From Saposhnikovia divaricata (taxonomy: Eukaryota > Streptophyta > Magnoliopsida > Apiales > Apiaceae): a stretch of DNA of 64,000 nt. Both the position numbers and the translations under genes were made by a program. Positions 26,110-36,253 of this stretch are shown piece after piece. The stretch's first letter is position 1. Each line of letters begins with the position of its first letter. A model generated the notes under the pieces. The model did not search any database, was not told the origin of the DNA, and worked only from the letters and a program-made list of their open reading frames with translations. Where the stretch lies: positions 114,630,046 to 114,694,045 of the forward strand of contig CM071600.1 of assembly GCA_036435485.1 (NCBI GenBank). The letters run 5' to 3'.

Positions 26110-26690
26110 GGAATTCGACCAAAATTCTGGTCGAAATAAGGGCTTCAACAAATCCTGATCGAAAGGATTTTCGACCAGGATTCCTGGTCGTTTCGACCAG
26201 GATTCTGGTCGAAGTAAGCATTCCATTCTTCTCTGCTCGAACACATTTTCGACCAGGGTTCCTAGTCGTTTCGACCAGGATTCTGGTCGAATTAAGCGTT
26301 CAATCTTTTCTTGGTCGACAGCTTTTTCGACCAGGATTCCTGATCGTTTCGACCAGGATTCTGGTCGAATTAAGCATTCAATCTTTTCTTGGTCGACAGC
26401 TTTTTTGACCAAGATTCCTAGTCCTTTCGACCAGGATTCTGGTCGAATTAAGCGTCTAAATTTCCTCTTGTCGAACACTTTTTCGACCAAGATTCCTAGT
26501 CATTTCGACCAGGATTCTGGTCGAATTAAGCGTTTAAATTTCCTCTTGTCGAACACTTTTTCGACCAAGATTCCTAGTCATTTCGACTAGGATTCTGGTC
26601 GAATTAAGCGTTTAAATTTCCTCTTGTCGAACACTTTTTCGACCAAGATTCCTGATCGTTTCGACCAGAATCAAGATCGAAATAAAGTCC
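26110..26690 (-). repeat. 78-base tandem repeats with internal palindromes, about seven copies
   Basis: The CTGGTCGAA landmark recurs every 78 bases from about 26128 to 26671. Each unit contains TTCGACCAG and CTGGTCGAA arms able to pair, plus a degraded second pair. Because 78 is divisible by three, open frames appear on both strands (26071-26490 minus, 26405-26590 plus) with a 26-residue period; these are repeat translations, not genes. It lies between the antisense gene promoter and the 3' LTR. Bases 25741-26109 and 26691-26860 hold nothing else I recognise. Confidence 0.88.
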
Positions 26691-26861
26691 TTAAAATTTT
26701 CGGGCTTTTTCTTGATGGGCCTCTCTACTTTTGGGCCTTCGAGGCTTTACATGTTTAAAGTGTGTATTTTTTATAAAAATACCTTCTTTCTTTGGGCCTG
26801 ACCCTATTGCCATAATGGGCCTGTTCAAATTCTGAACCTTTTGTTTGGGTTTGAGTTTGAT

Positions 26862-26945
26862 ATTTCTTCAAAATATCTTAGATATTTTTTCAAAATATCT
26901 TAAACATTTCTTCAAAATATCTTAGATATTTTTTCAAGATATTTT
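26862..26945. repeat. Short tandem repeat of CAAAATATCTTAGATATTTT-like units
   Basis: About three to four imperfect units of 23-25 bases built on TTCAAAATATCTTA, upstream of the antisense gene promoter. Confidence 0.65.
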
Positions 26946-27078
26946 TCTAGGAGCGTTCCAGAATTGGGCTTCAATTTGGGCCGGTTTCATGGGCCTTTAG
27001 TAGGTCAATTTTGGAATTCTGACCGATCACTGTAGGTTTTCTGACCGTTTGAGAGTATTTCAACCGGTTGCTCACTCC

Positions 27079-27086
27079 TATATAAG
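27079..27086 (+). promoter_or_regulatory. TATA box of the antisense gene in element D
   Basis: TATATAAG about 190 bases upstream of the ATG at 27272, followed by a pyrimidine-rich leader (27110-27270) typical of a plant 5' UTR. It is independent of the LTR, which drives the opposite strand. Confidence 0.6.
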
Positions 27087-27271
27087 AGTGAGAGTTGAGA
27101 GTTCATTTTTCACACTCTCACTTTTCACTTCACATTTTCATCTTTGAGCTCTCAACTTTTAGCTAAGAAGTCTCTCTCTCAAATTCTGTTCGGAGTTTTT
27201 TTTTTCTCTGGTAATTCCGGCCTTCGTCTCCGGTCATCTTCTTCATTTTTCAAGACCTCAAGCTGTCATCA

Positions 27272-29187
27272 ATGACGGACAAAGCTCAAGCTCGCCTTCT
27301 GAAAATGAACTCAGCCTCTTCTAAAGGTACCATCCAAATTCGCTCTCCTTACACCTCTCTTTTAGATATTTTAAATGAAAGAACAGATGACTATCCTTCT
27401 TTAGCCGAGTTAGATGCGTATGATTGCTGTAATACATATCACGATACAGATGAAATTGGTAGATATAACAAGTTATATAAAATTAAAAAACCTTATAAAC
27501 TCGTTCCAGCTGGGCCAGGTGACAGGCCATGTCATTGGAGGCCCAGTGCCTTGTGTATCTATAGGGAATGTTTAGTAGCGGGCCTCCGTTTCCCTTTTCA
27601 TGAATTTATCCCCCGCCTTTTAGCTAACGTTCAGTGTAACCCTCGCCAATTGCCCCCAAATGCGTGGAGAACAATTCTTTGTTTTATGGTTTTGTGTCTA
27701 AGGCAAAACCTTACTTTATCTGTTGCCCTTTTTCGCAAAATTTTCCAAGTTTACAACAGCCCTGCTTCGTATTTTGGCTGGGTATATATCAAACATCGCC
27801 CCAAAGTCCCTTCTATCTTCAATATTAAATCAGTACCAGACAACAATCCCGGTTGGAAGAAAGAATTTGCCTATCTTGAATGGGAGGGTGGTGATTGGGG
27901 TACCCTCTTTAGGAAAACCTTTTCGAGGGTTTCAGATGGAAATGCTAAGGGAATCACCCTTAGCACCGAGGATCAGGCTGCTTTTGACACTTTGACTAGA
28001 GGTGATGGTATGTCTATAACCTGCCAAAGCCTCATAAATGAAGAATCTCTGAGGGCTGTAGGCCTCTCACAAGTTTCGGAACGGGGTAACTTCCTTTCTT
28101 GCCTTTGTTTTTCTTTATTTTCATACTTGACTTATTCATTTGTGTTTCCATTCATGTCATTTCAGTTGCTAGGATGCTTGTGGAAGCTTCCCCGGATCCA
28201 GACAATGAAACCTCGAGGATGGCCCGGGCAAAGCGGAATGCTGATCCTCGAGAGAAAGGAACTGAGCCTGCTTTCTTGCGTGCCCATAAGGTCCAAAAGG
28301 TGGACCTTAAATTTGGTGATATAGCAGACTTGGAGGGGAGCTCTCAGGTGAACGTCCAATCTTCTGTTTTTAGGCCATCCTGGGGCTTTAGGAAGCGGGA
28401 CTCCGTTGTGGGTTCGACTAAGCACGCCATGGACTGGTCTCTTAACTCGATCACCCCTCCTGACTACAAAGACTTGGTTGTCAATGGAGGCATCGGGGAA
28501 TCAGAGGCACTTGGTTCTCAGGCCTTAGCTGTGGTAAGACTCAAACCTCGCATTCTTTAAATTTCGTACTGACTTACTTTATTCCAACATAATTATTGTT
28601 TATGTGAACAGGCCAACGTTCACTTCCAGAGCTCTCTCTACCAGGCCAAAGCTTGGAAGGAGAAGGCCAAGGGGTATGAGTCTGAATCCCAAAAGAAAAC
28701 CCTCACTATCAACCATTTAGAGGAGAAGCTCAAGGGTAAGGATGAGGAGCTGGCCAGTGCTCGGGCAGAGTTGGTAGCTTTGAAAGATGACAGGGAGAAG
28801 ATCATCGATGACTATCTGGATTCTGATGAGTACAAATACCTCATGGATCAGCATGATGAGCTATTATTTCCTGGCCAGTTTTCTGAGGGTTGGAACAAGG
28901 CCATTGAAGCAGTTCTGAGGAGCCATCCTGGCTTATTCCAGCCTTCAGACTTCGTGAGCCCTCATCTTCCTGTCCCGTTATTAGTTAACGAGCCTGGATC
29001 CAGTGAAGAGCTATTCGGGGAGGGTGATGCTTTGGTCAAAGAGCATGCTACCGCTACCACTTCAGCCTTGGATCCTAAGCTTCCTCTAGTTCGGTCTGGT
29101 GCTGCTAATTCTGCTGAGGATGGATCCACTACTGACACTAGCTCTGAGGATGATTCTCCTGCTAAGGAGGCCCCTAAGGCCCCTTAA
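27272..29187 (+). CDS. Three-exon antisense ORF of Tat element D, PF04195-like (putative gypsy-type transposon protein)
   Basis: Exons by inspection: 27272-28085, 28166-28533 and 28612-29187, with introns of 80 and 78 bases, both GT...AG (GTAACT...TTTCAG and GTAAGA...GAACAG). Phases match (1, then 0), and joining gives 586 codons including the stop, with no internal stop. Residues about 60-220 resemble the plant Transposase_28 family (PF04195): an FPFHEFIPRLLANV stretch, then LPPNAWRTILCFMVLC, then a W-rich WKKEFAYLEWEGGDW segment. Exon 2 is basic. Exon 3 begins with a Lys/Glu-rich probable coiled coil (about residues 400-455) and ends in an acidic Ser/Thr tail. It runs opposite to pol and converges on it, with 427 bases between stops (29188-29613, AT-rich, no gene seen). 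Function is unknown; antisense ORFs of this type are known in Tat/Retand elements. It is intact although gag-pol of the same element is broken. Confidence 0.78.
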
Positions 29188-29613
29188 GCTTTATTTATTT
29201 ATCTTTCGTTTATCTGAACTCTTGGTTTCTGCCATTTGACTTGATAGCCTTCGGGCCTTTATTTGTGTAACTTTTAACTTAACTATTTATGCAGTTAGTT
29301 TCTGTTGTTCATTTTTCTTGCCTTTGCTCATAGTTCGTTAAACTTTAGAATTTTTCGAGTACTTGGCCCCCTGGATGGTACTAAACTCACAAGTTAGTTC
29401 AACATTCGTCTTTCGTGTTTATTTTAACAAGGAAGAATAACTCATGGAGAAAACATAATAGATTCCATTGTGCTGTTAAAGGATATCAATAAAATGGGTT
29501 CAACCCTTACATAGATACTCTATCTCCTACTGGGAGCAACATGCTCTATAATGGTTTCATTCGAACCTTATTCCTAATAAATAGATAAAAGTCCAAGCCT
29601 TTGTCAAAAGAAC

Positions 29614-29985
29614 TTAAACATAATAAACTTTGAGGTTCACAGCATGCCAAGTTCGGGGCACCTCAACCCCATCCAAGGTTTCTAACCTGTAGGATCCTCG
29701 TCCTAACACCTTTCTGACTAGATACGGTCCTTCCCAGTTTGGTGCTAACTTTCCTTTCTGGCCAACTCCTGAGGCTTCAATCTTCCTTAGAACCATGTCG
29801 CCTTGTCGAAAGAATCTTTCCTTAACTCTCTGGTTGTAGTGAAAAGAGGCTCTCTTCTGATATTCAGCATTCCTAGCATTAGCTTCATCTCTAACCTCGT
29901 CAATTAAGTCAAGGGCAAGTCTCATCCCTTCTTCATTAGTTTCTGGTTCATATGCCTCGACTCGAGGTGATGCTTGCATGATCTA
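29614..29985 (-). pseudogene. Element D integrase C-terminal domain, cut off by an amber codon
   Basis: A 121-codon continuation of integrase in the same frame: basic linker, an RVKERFFRQGDMVLRKIEAS stretch, then WEGPYLVRKVLGRGSYRLE, the GPY/F-type C-terminal module that binds DNA. It is separated from the catalytic part by TAG at 29983-29985, where the family usually has a Glu codon. It ends VNLKVYYV with a stop at 29614. Confidence 0.83.
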
Positions 29986-30903
29986 TAAAGGCACAACTGC
30001 CTCAGCTCCATAAGCCAGCAAAAATGGGGTTGCTCCAGTTGTCACCTTACAAGTGGTACGATATGCCCAAAGTATGGGCAGCAATTCATCTACCCAAGTG
30101 TTCCTAGAGCGTTCGACCCTCTTTTTTAGTCCATCAAGGATAATTCGATTAGCTACCTCAGCTTGCCCATTGGCTTGTGGATGTACTACTGAGGTAAAAC
30201 GGAGCTCAATCGCATTCTCTTCACAATACTTCTTGAACTCTTCATTATTGAACTGTGTCCCATTGTCTGTTACGAGGATTTGTGGGATTCCATACCTGCA
30301 GATTATGTTCTCCCAAAAGAACTGGGAAACTTGTTTGGTGGTTATCTTGGCCAGAGGTTTAGCCTCAATCCACTTGGTGAAGTAATCAATGACCACTATC
30401 AGGAATTTCCTTTGTGCTGAAGCCATGGGAAAAGGTCCAAGTATATCCATCCCCCACATCACAAACGGAATGGGAGAGTTAATTGAAGTTAACATTTCAG
30501 GCGGTTGCCTTACAATTGGAGCATGTTTCTGACATCTCTCACATCTCTTGACATAGTCTTGTGCATCAGCCAACATCTCCGGCCAATAGAACCCTAAACG
30601 AATGATCTTGTGAGCTAGGGCTCTGCCCCCCAAGTGTTGCCCACAGATCCCTTCATGAACTTCCTCCAGTGCTTCTCTTGCCTCTTGAGGCCTTAAACAC
30701 TTCAAGTATGGGATGACGAACGACCTTTTGTACAGAATGCCCTCAATCAAAGTGTATCTCAATGCTCTTACTGAAAGTTTTCGTGCCTCGAAGGCATTGT
30801 CAGGGAGCCACCCGGTCTCAAGGTGTGCCTTGATAGGATCTATCCAAGAGCCCCTCATATCAATTGGTGCTACTAATTTTGAGTTAACGGTCGGGGCCTT
30901 CAA
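29983..30903 (-). pseudogene. Element D integrase, zinc-binding and catalytic core
   Basis: Shows the HHCC zinc module (HEGICGQH ... CERCQKH) and the DDE core: Asp in WGMDILGPF, Asp in LVTDNGTQF and Glu in HPQANGQAEVANR. It would join the cDNA to host DNA. Its frame differs from that of the upstream RNase H, and the break is at about 30900, where the RNase H frame meets a TGA. So a small indel has uncoupled it from the polyprotein. The first codon in this frame is not an ATG; this is a polyprotein segment, not a separate gene. Confidence 0.87.
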
Positions 30904-31439
30904 GACCTGAAGTAGACACTCCCAGCATAATTTTCTATCTCGGAAGAAGCGAACTTAGACAGGGCATCGACCTTAATGTTTTCTTCTCTCGGAATGTGCT
31001 CAACATAGCACTCCTCAAACTGAGCCATAACAGCGTTTACGACTCTCAGGTATTTCGCCATAGTCTCGTCCTTAGCTTCGAATTCACCATTTACTTGTGA
31101 TACCACAAGCCTTGAATCTCCACAAACTTTGAGATTTTTGACCCTCATGATTCTAGCCAAACCCAAACCAGCTATTAATGCTTCATACTCCGCCTCATTA
31201 TTGGTAGTAGGAAAATCCAACTTTAAAGCATACTCAACTGTGAACCCATCGGGGCTTTGCAGAACCAAACCTGCACCACTAGATTTTGTTTTTGATGCTC
31301 CATCAAAATAGAGCACCCAATATTCCTTCAAATCAGATGTAAGTTCCCCTTCTTTTTTCTCTTGCCCAGGGGTAGTCACTATCTCTTGCCCCCCGACTTC
31401 TTGGTTGTTAATATTGCATTCAACCACGAAGTCGGCCAA
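30900..31439 (-). pseudogene. Element D second (archaeal-type) RNase H domain
   Basis: A VLYFDGASKTKSSGAGLVL start with the first catalytic Asp, NNEAEYEALIAGL with the Glu, CGDSRLVVSQV with the second Asp, and IKVDALSKFASS with the last. This extra RNase H beyond the RT-linked one is a known trait of Tat-lineage gypsy elements. It follows the amber codon at 31443-31445 in the same frame as RT and ends at a frameshift before integrase. Confidence 0.86.
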
Positions 31440-31442
31440 TGC

Positions 31443-33542
31443 CTAAGCCTTAATGGCTGTCCGAGGCTTATATGTGACATCAAACTCTCCTAACTCAATC
31501 GCCCACTTGATTAGCCTTCCACTGGCCTTAGGGCTATGCAATATGTTTCTCAACTGCTGGTTTGTCAGAACTTGAATCTTATGTGCCTGGAAGTAAGGCC
31601 GCAACTTCCTTGATGCAGTTACTAATGCCAAAGCAAACTTTTCTATGGGTGAGTAATTCAACTCAGCCCCATGCAACACTTTGCTCACATAGTAGATAGG
31701 TTTCTGGACCTTCTCCTCTTCCCGAATGAGGACAGCACTCAGGGCTTGTTCAGATACCGCCAGGTATAGACAAAGAGTCTCCCCAGGGCTTGGTTTGGTC
31801 AACAACGGGGCTTCAACCATGTACTTCTTTAGCTGCTCAAAGGTCTCTTGGCTCTCAGGTGTCCACTCAAAATTTTTCACCTTCTTCAATGCATGAAAGA
31901 AAGATAAGCATTTGTCACCAGACTTGGAGATGAATCTTCCTAAAGCCGCTACCCGGCCTATCAACTTCTGCACATCTCTTATAGAGTGTGGGGGTTCCAT
32001 ATCTAAGATCACCTTGATTTTGTCAGGGTTGGCCTCTATGCCTCTCTTGGAAACCATCAAACCCAAAAATTTTCCTGATCCAACGCCAAAGGCACACTTG
32101 GCTGGATTCAACATCATTTTGTGGTGCCTCAGCACTTCGAATGCCTCTCTGAGGTGTTTAATATGGTCCGCCTTGACCAAGCTTTTAACCAGCATATCAT
32201 CGACATAGACCTCCATGGTTTTTCCAATCAGATGGGCGAATATCTTATTCACCAATCGTTGGTAAGTAGCTCTTGCATTCTTTAGACCAAACGCCATAAC
32301 AAGATAGCAAAAAACACCAAAGTCAGTTATGAAAGATACCTTTGGGATGTCATCCTTGTGCATTTTAATTTGATTGTAGCCGCTGAACCCATCCATGAAG
32401 CTCAACATCTCATGTCCTGTTGTGGCATCTATTAACATGTCTATCCTTGGTAAAGGGAAGCAATCCTTAGGGCATGCGTCATTCAAGTCGGTGAAGTCTA
32501 TACACATCCTCCACTTACCGTTGGCTTTCTTGACCATCACAGGGTTAGCCAACCATTCTGGAAACTGAATCTCTTCAATAAACCCAGCTTCCAAGAGTTT
32601 GTCCACCTCTTGCTTAATGGCCTCTTGCCTTTCTGGAGCAAAATTCCTCTTCTTCTGCTGTATTATCTTCCGATTAGGATCGACATTCAATCTATGAGTT
32701 ATGAGTTGGGGATCAATCCCTGGCATATCAGCTGCTGTCCAGGCAAAAACATCACTATTTTCTTGTAAGAATGCTATCAACTTGCCCTTCAGGGGTTCTT
32801 TCATAGAGGCTCCTATATAAGTCACCTTCTCAGGGTCGCCTAGATCCAGAGGGATAGGTATTAAGTCCTCTGCTGGCTTTCCTCGGTGTTCATCATCACC
32901 ACGGACATCCATGTCTTCAATCGGGAGTACCTGCCCCCCAGCTCCATCAGCTCTCAAAGCACCCACATAGCAACTCCTGGCCATTTTCTGATCTCCTTTC
33001 TGTTCCCCAACACCATTCCTAGTTGGAAATTTGACCTTCATGTGATAGGTAGAGGCAACAGCCTTGAACGCATGAAGTCCGGTCCTCCCCAAGATTGCAT
33101 TGTACGTCGAGGTAGCCTTAATCACTAGAAAATTCAACATCTGGGTGGCTTCCTTAGGTTCTTGCCCTATTGTCACGGGCAGCTGAATGGTCCCTTCAAC
33201 CTTGGACTCAACTCCGTTAAACCCGTAGATAGGCATGTTAGTCGGGGTCAATTGAGAGTCAGTGTACCCCATCTTCACAAAAGCGTCATGAAAAAAGATA
33301 TCAACAGAAGCTCCATTGTCTATCAGGACCCGCTTCACTTCGGAGTTTCCAATTATAGGAGTTATGACCAACGGGTCGTCATGGGGGAATTTCACCCCTT
33401 CAAGGTCCGAATCATCAAAACCAACTACTATCTCGGTCTTAGCACGCTTCGGGGCTTCTCCTACGATGTGCATCACTTCTCTGGCATAGGCCTTTCGAGA
33501 GTTTCGGGTAGTGCCGGCCGCTGTTGGTCCTCCCCAAATCAT
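31443..33542 (-). pseudogene. Element D protease, reverse transcriptase and RNase H
   Basis: A 699-codon open stretch. The aspartic protease is near residues 70-170, with VLIDNGASVDIFF as the Tat-style active site and ILGRTGLHAFKA downstream. Reverse transcriptase follows with MCIDFTDLNDACPKDCFPLP, SFMDGFSGYNQI and EVYVDDMLVKS (YVDD at about 32195-32209). The RT-linked RNase H has LYLAVSEQALSAVLI and PIYYVSKVLHGAELNYSPIEK. It ends at TAG 31443-31445 within a run that should continue into ADFVVE, so a Gln codon is probably mutated. Upstream, a TGA just before the ATG at 33542 (where Arg is expected) separates it from gag. Confidence 0.9.
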
Positions 33543-33612
33543 ATTGATTACTGGCCCTCAAGGTTGTGGGTTACGATCACGATCGTTATCCCTCCTATCA
33601 TTGTCTCTTCTA

Positions 33613-35057
33613 TCATAATCCCTTTTTCTGGGTTCCACGATCTTCACCCTTGGTGAACTTGTTTAACTTTCCTTTCCGGATTAAAAATTCAATTTCATCC
33701 TTCAACTGTCTGCAGTCATCTGTATCATGTCCCACATCCCTGTGGAATCTACAATACAGATCTTTGTTTCTCTTTTCGGGATCACCCCTGAGTGGCTTAG
33801 GCCACCGAAAGTCTTTATCCTTCTCAATATCCAGCAAAATTTGACTCCAATCTCGGTCCAAAACCCTTCTTTGGTGATGACTCTGAATCCATGCCAGCTC
33901 GGGGATATTTGTCCCTAGCGTCGTATTCTTGCTCTGGCTTTCGTTTCTTTGAGTCATTAGAACCCTTGCCATTGCCTCCCGTGGTTTCCTTCTTCATGCT
34001 GTCCTCAGCCTTGATATATTTATCGGCTCTTCTCTGGAGCTCGGCCATGTTTTCAGGAGGGTGTTTCGCCAAGGACCTTTTAAAGAAGAGGTCAGTGGTT
34101 CCATGTTCCAGGGCTACCATGGCCACCTTATTTTCCAGATCGGTGATATTCAACGTCTCTTTGGTGAATCGCTTGAGATAATCCCTCAAGTTCTCATTCT
34201 TTCCCTGCAGCACATACATAAGGGATGCAGAACTTTTCTCATGAATTCTTCCACTAATGAATTGGCTGATAAAGGCAGCGCTCAACTCCTTAAAAGAGCC
34301 AATTGAGTTTGCAGGTAGGCGGCTATACCATCTTTGAGCCATGCCCGACAGAGTTTGAGGGAACGCCCTACACTTTAAGGCATCACTAGCAGGCTGCAGC
34401 AGTGCGTTTGAGAATGTCCTGACATGGTTCGCAGGATCGCCCGTTCCATCATAGGCCTTAATAGTCGGCATCTTAAATTTCCTTGAGATATGGGCATTCA
34501 TCACCTCCTCAGTAAATGGAGGTGTGGGGTCGTCAGGGTCCCCAAGTGGCATTAGATCTTTGGGGTTGCTTCTGGGGGTCTCCACCCTTGTCGATTTTTC
34601 GGTTCGGGTATCAGCCCTCCTTTGCCTTCTTGAAGGCCTCTCCAAATTTATAATGGGAATCCTCTCTGCAGTTGGAGGAGGCTGAGTTTGATTCAATCTA
34701 TCTTGTTCTCTTGCAATATCGTCCTTCAATTTTAAGATCTCTGCCTCATAAGCCTTGATTTTCTCAGCAGTTGTCAAGGGAAGTCCATCATGGATTCTTC
34801 GTGTCCTTCTTAGAGGTTCTTTGCTAGCACGTTGCCTCCTCGGGGCTTCATCTCGATCATCATCCTCAGATGATGATGATGAATCATCAGTATAGGGACC
34901 AGAGTAGTCATCATATTCTCGATCCCGGATCTGTAAGGCGTGACCGCTTGGTCCAGGTTCCCTTCGTCGGGGGGGGGGGGGGGGTAATTAGGCAGCCCAT
35001 ACATCGGGTTGGTATTCAAAGGGAGATCCGTAGTATGGATCTGTACCCCCGGGGGTA
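33613..35057 (-). pseudogene. Element D gag, central and C-terminal part, frameshifted
   Basis: Minus-strand frame 34777-33824 has the Retrotrans_gag core (MPTIKAYDGTGDPANHVRTF, then AQRWYSRLPANSIGSFKELS). The capsid/nucleocapsid reading then shifts near 33880-33970 into the frame ending at 33613, which carries the atypical zinc-finger region YCRFHRDVGHDTDDCRQLKD. A second shift lies near 33650. Upstream, a Ser/Asp-rich stretch and a 16-base G run (34969-34984) mark another frame break. The true N-terminus is beyond insertion G at 49642-49644. Confidence 0.8.
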
Positions 35058-35348
35058 ACGTGTGTTAGTCACAGAGGCATGCCTGAATACATCTAATAAC
35101 AAGCCTAAGTATGTGTAATGCTATGCATTACCTACATGACCTCTTAACTGAGGGAACCTCTAGTTGTAGAGTTTCTATTTGTTCTGTACTTGTAATAGGC
35201 ATCAAATTCTAGTTGTGTTACTGTAATTATAAAGTCAAGAATAATGCTTGAAAGAAGTTCCAAGGTTCATGCCTCAAGCAAGGAGATAAAGACTGCCAAA
35301 TAATCACAGTTGGGATTTGAAGAAATGAAGAATTTGCCTAAGTACCAA

Positions 35349-35622
35349 TTCGAGAAGTACATTTGTCTATTCGAGAAGTCTAGCATTCGAGAAGTCAGAG
35401 ATTCGATATCTCAGAAGACACTATTCGATATCTCTGAATACACTGTTCGATATCTCAGGGATTCGATATGTCAAAATGCTCTATTCGATATCTCAAGGAG
35501 TCCCAGAGAAAAGAGCTGTTCGAGAAGTGATTCGATATGTCAAGATAACACTATTCGAGAACTCAGAGTTATCGATCAAGTCAACTCCAGTTCTCGAATC
35601 ACTCACTTAGTCACTTCTCGAA
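35349..35622 (+). promoter_or_regulatory. Octamer cluster TTCGAGAA in the G LTR U3
   Basis: Exact octamers start at 35349, 35370, 35386, 35519 and 35554 (TTCGAGAA) and at 35591 and 35615 (its complement TTCTCGAA), with many near matches such as TTCGATATCTC. TTCnnGAA is the two-module core of plant heat-shock elements. A perfect three-module element is not seen, so heat control is inference. The cluster ends 83 bases before the TATA box. Confidence 0.6.
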
Positions 35623-35704
35623 TACATTCTTGAGGACAAAATACTGAAGAATTGTACAAGTCAGAAACCTGCAACAAGCCAGCACACTTTATTTGACTCT
35701 GTCC

Positions 35705-35711
35705 TATAAAG
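35705..35711 (+). promoter_or_regulatory. TATA box of the element G 5' LTR
   Basis: TATAAAG downstream of the octamer cluster and about 500 bases before the LTR end. The same box is at 48883-48889 in the 3' LTR. Confidence 0.65.
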
Positions 35712-36212
35712 CATGCTGGAAAGCCTACAAAGAAGCTTGGAGAGATAAGACAAGGGACAAGGAGCTGAAGAAGTGGATCTAAACAGGCTTTTCAAAGTCA
35801 AATCTGTAGCCGTTTGGACTCTTACTAAAATGAGATAGACAGACTGGAAAGTGCTTTTGTTTTACCTACCTCATTTGTAGTAAGTGGGTGTATCCATGTC
35901 TATAAGGATACAGCCTCACTTCCTTAGCTGTTAAGGTTTTGAAGTTTCTCAAAAATATCCAGAAAATATCTCTCTGAGAAAAACGAAGCTGAGAATACTA
36001 TCATTTGTATTCACAGATTGTAGCAAGATCTTTATCTAATAAAATATTAGATTAAAGTGATATTGTGTTGTGTTTGTGTTTAATTTTCCGCTTCTTCATA
36101 TCTCACACACTCATCACTTATCTTGCTGCAAAGATTCAAGACCGAAGAAAAATTCAAGAATCCATTCACCCCCCCCCTCTGTATTCTTTTACTGTATTCA
36201 ATACTCAACAAG

Positions 36213-36224
36213 TGGTATCAGAGC
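36213..36224 (+). other. Primer binding site of element G (tRNA-iMet type)
   Basis: TGGTATCAGAGC two bases after the LTR end. The gag ATG follows at 36254. Confidence 0.95.
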
Positions 36225-36253
36225 GGGCTGTTTAATCTAAACAGAAAACGATC

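Larger units (their letters stand above)
35063..36210 (+). repeat. Element G 5' LTR (1148 bases)
   Basis: Starts TGTTAGTCACAG and ends ATACTCAACA, followed by the primer site. U3 carries seven TTCGAGAA/TTCTCGAA octamers. TATAAAG lies at 35705-35711 and an AATAAA signal near 36038. A 107-codon ORF in U3 (35310-35633, repeated at 48488-48811) is a translation of the octamer repeats and not supported as a gene. Confidence 0.95.

Noticed and set aside
26071..26590. Repeat-protein-like ORFs of 26-residue period on both strands
   Set aside because: Product of the 78-base DNA repeat whose length is a multiple of three; no start context or family support.
26110..26690. Possible CRISPR-like array
   Set aside because: The units are directly adjacent 78-base tandem repeats without unique spacers, in plant retrotransposon DNA.
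27723..27995. 90-codon ORF inside the antisense gene of D
   Set aside because: Alternative-frame shadow of exon 1, which has domain resemblance and consistent splicing.
35310..35633. 107-codon ORF in the G LTR (also 48488-48811)
   Set aside because: Lies in U3 upstream of the TATA box and is a translation of the octamer-rich repeats.
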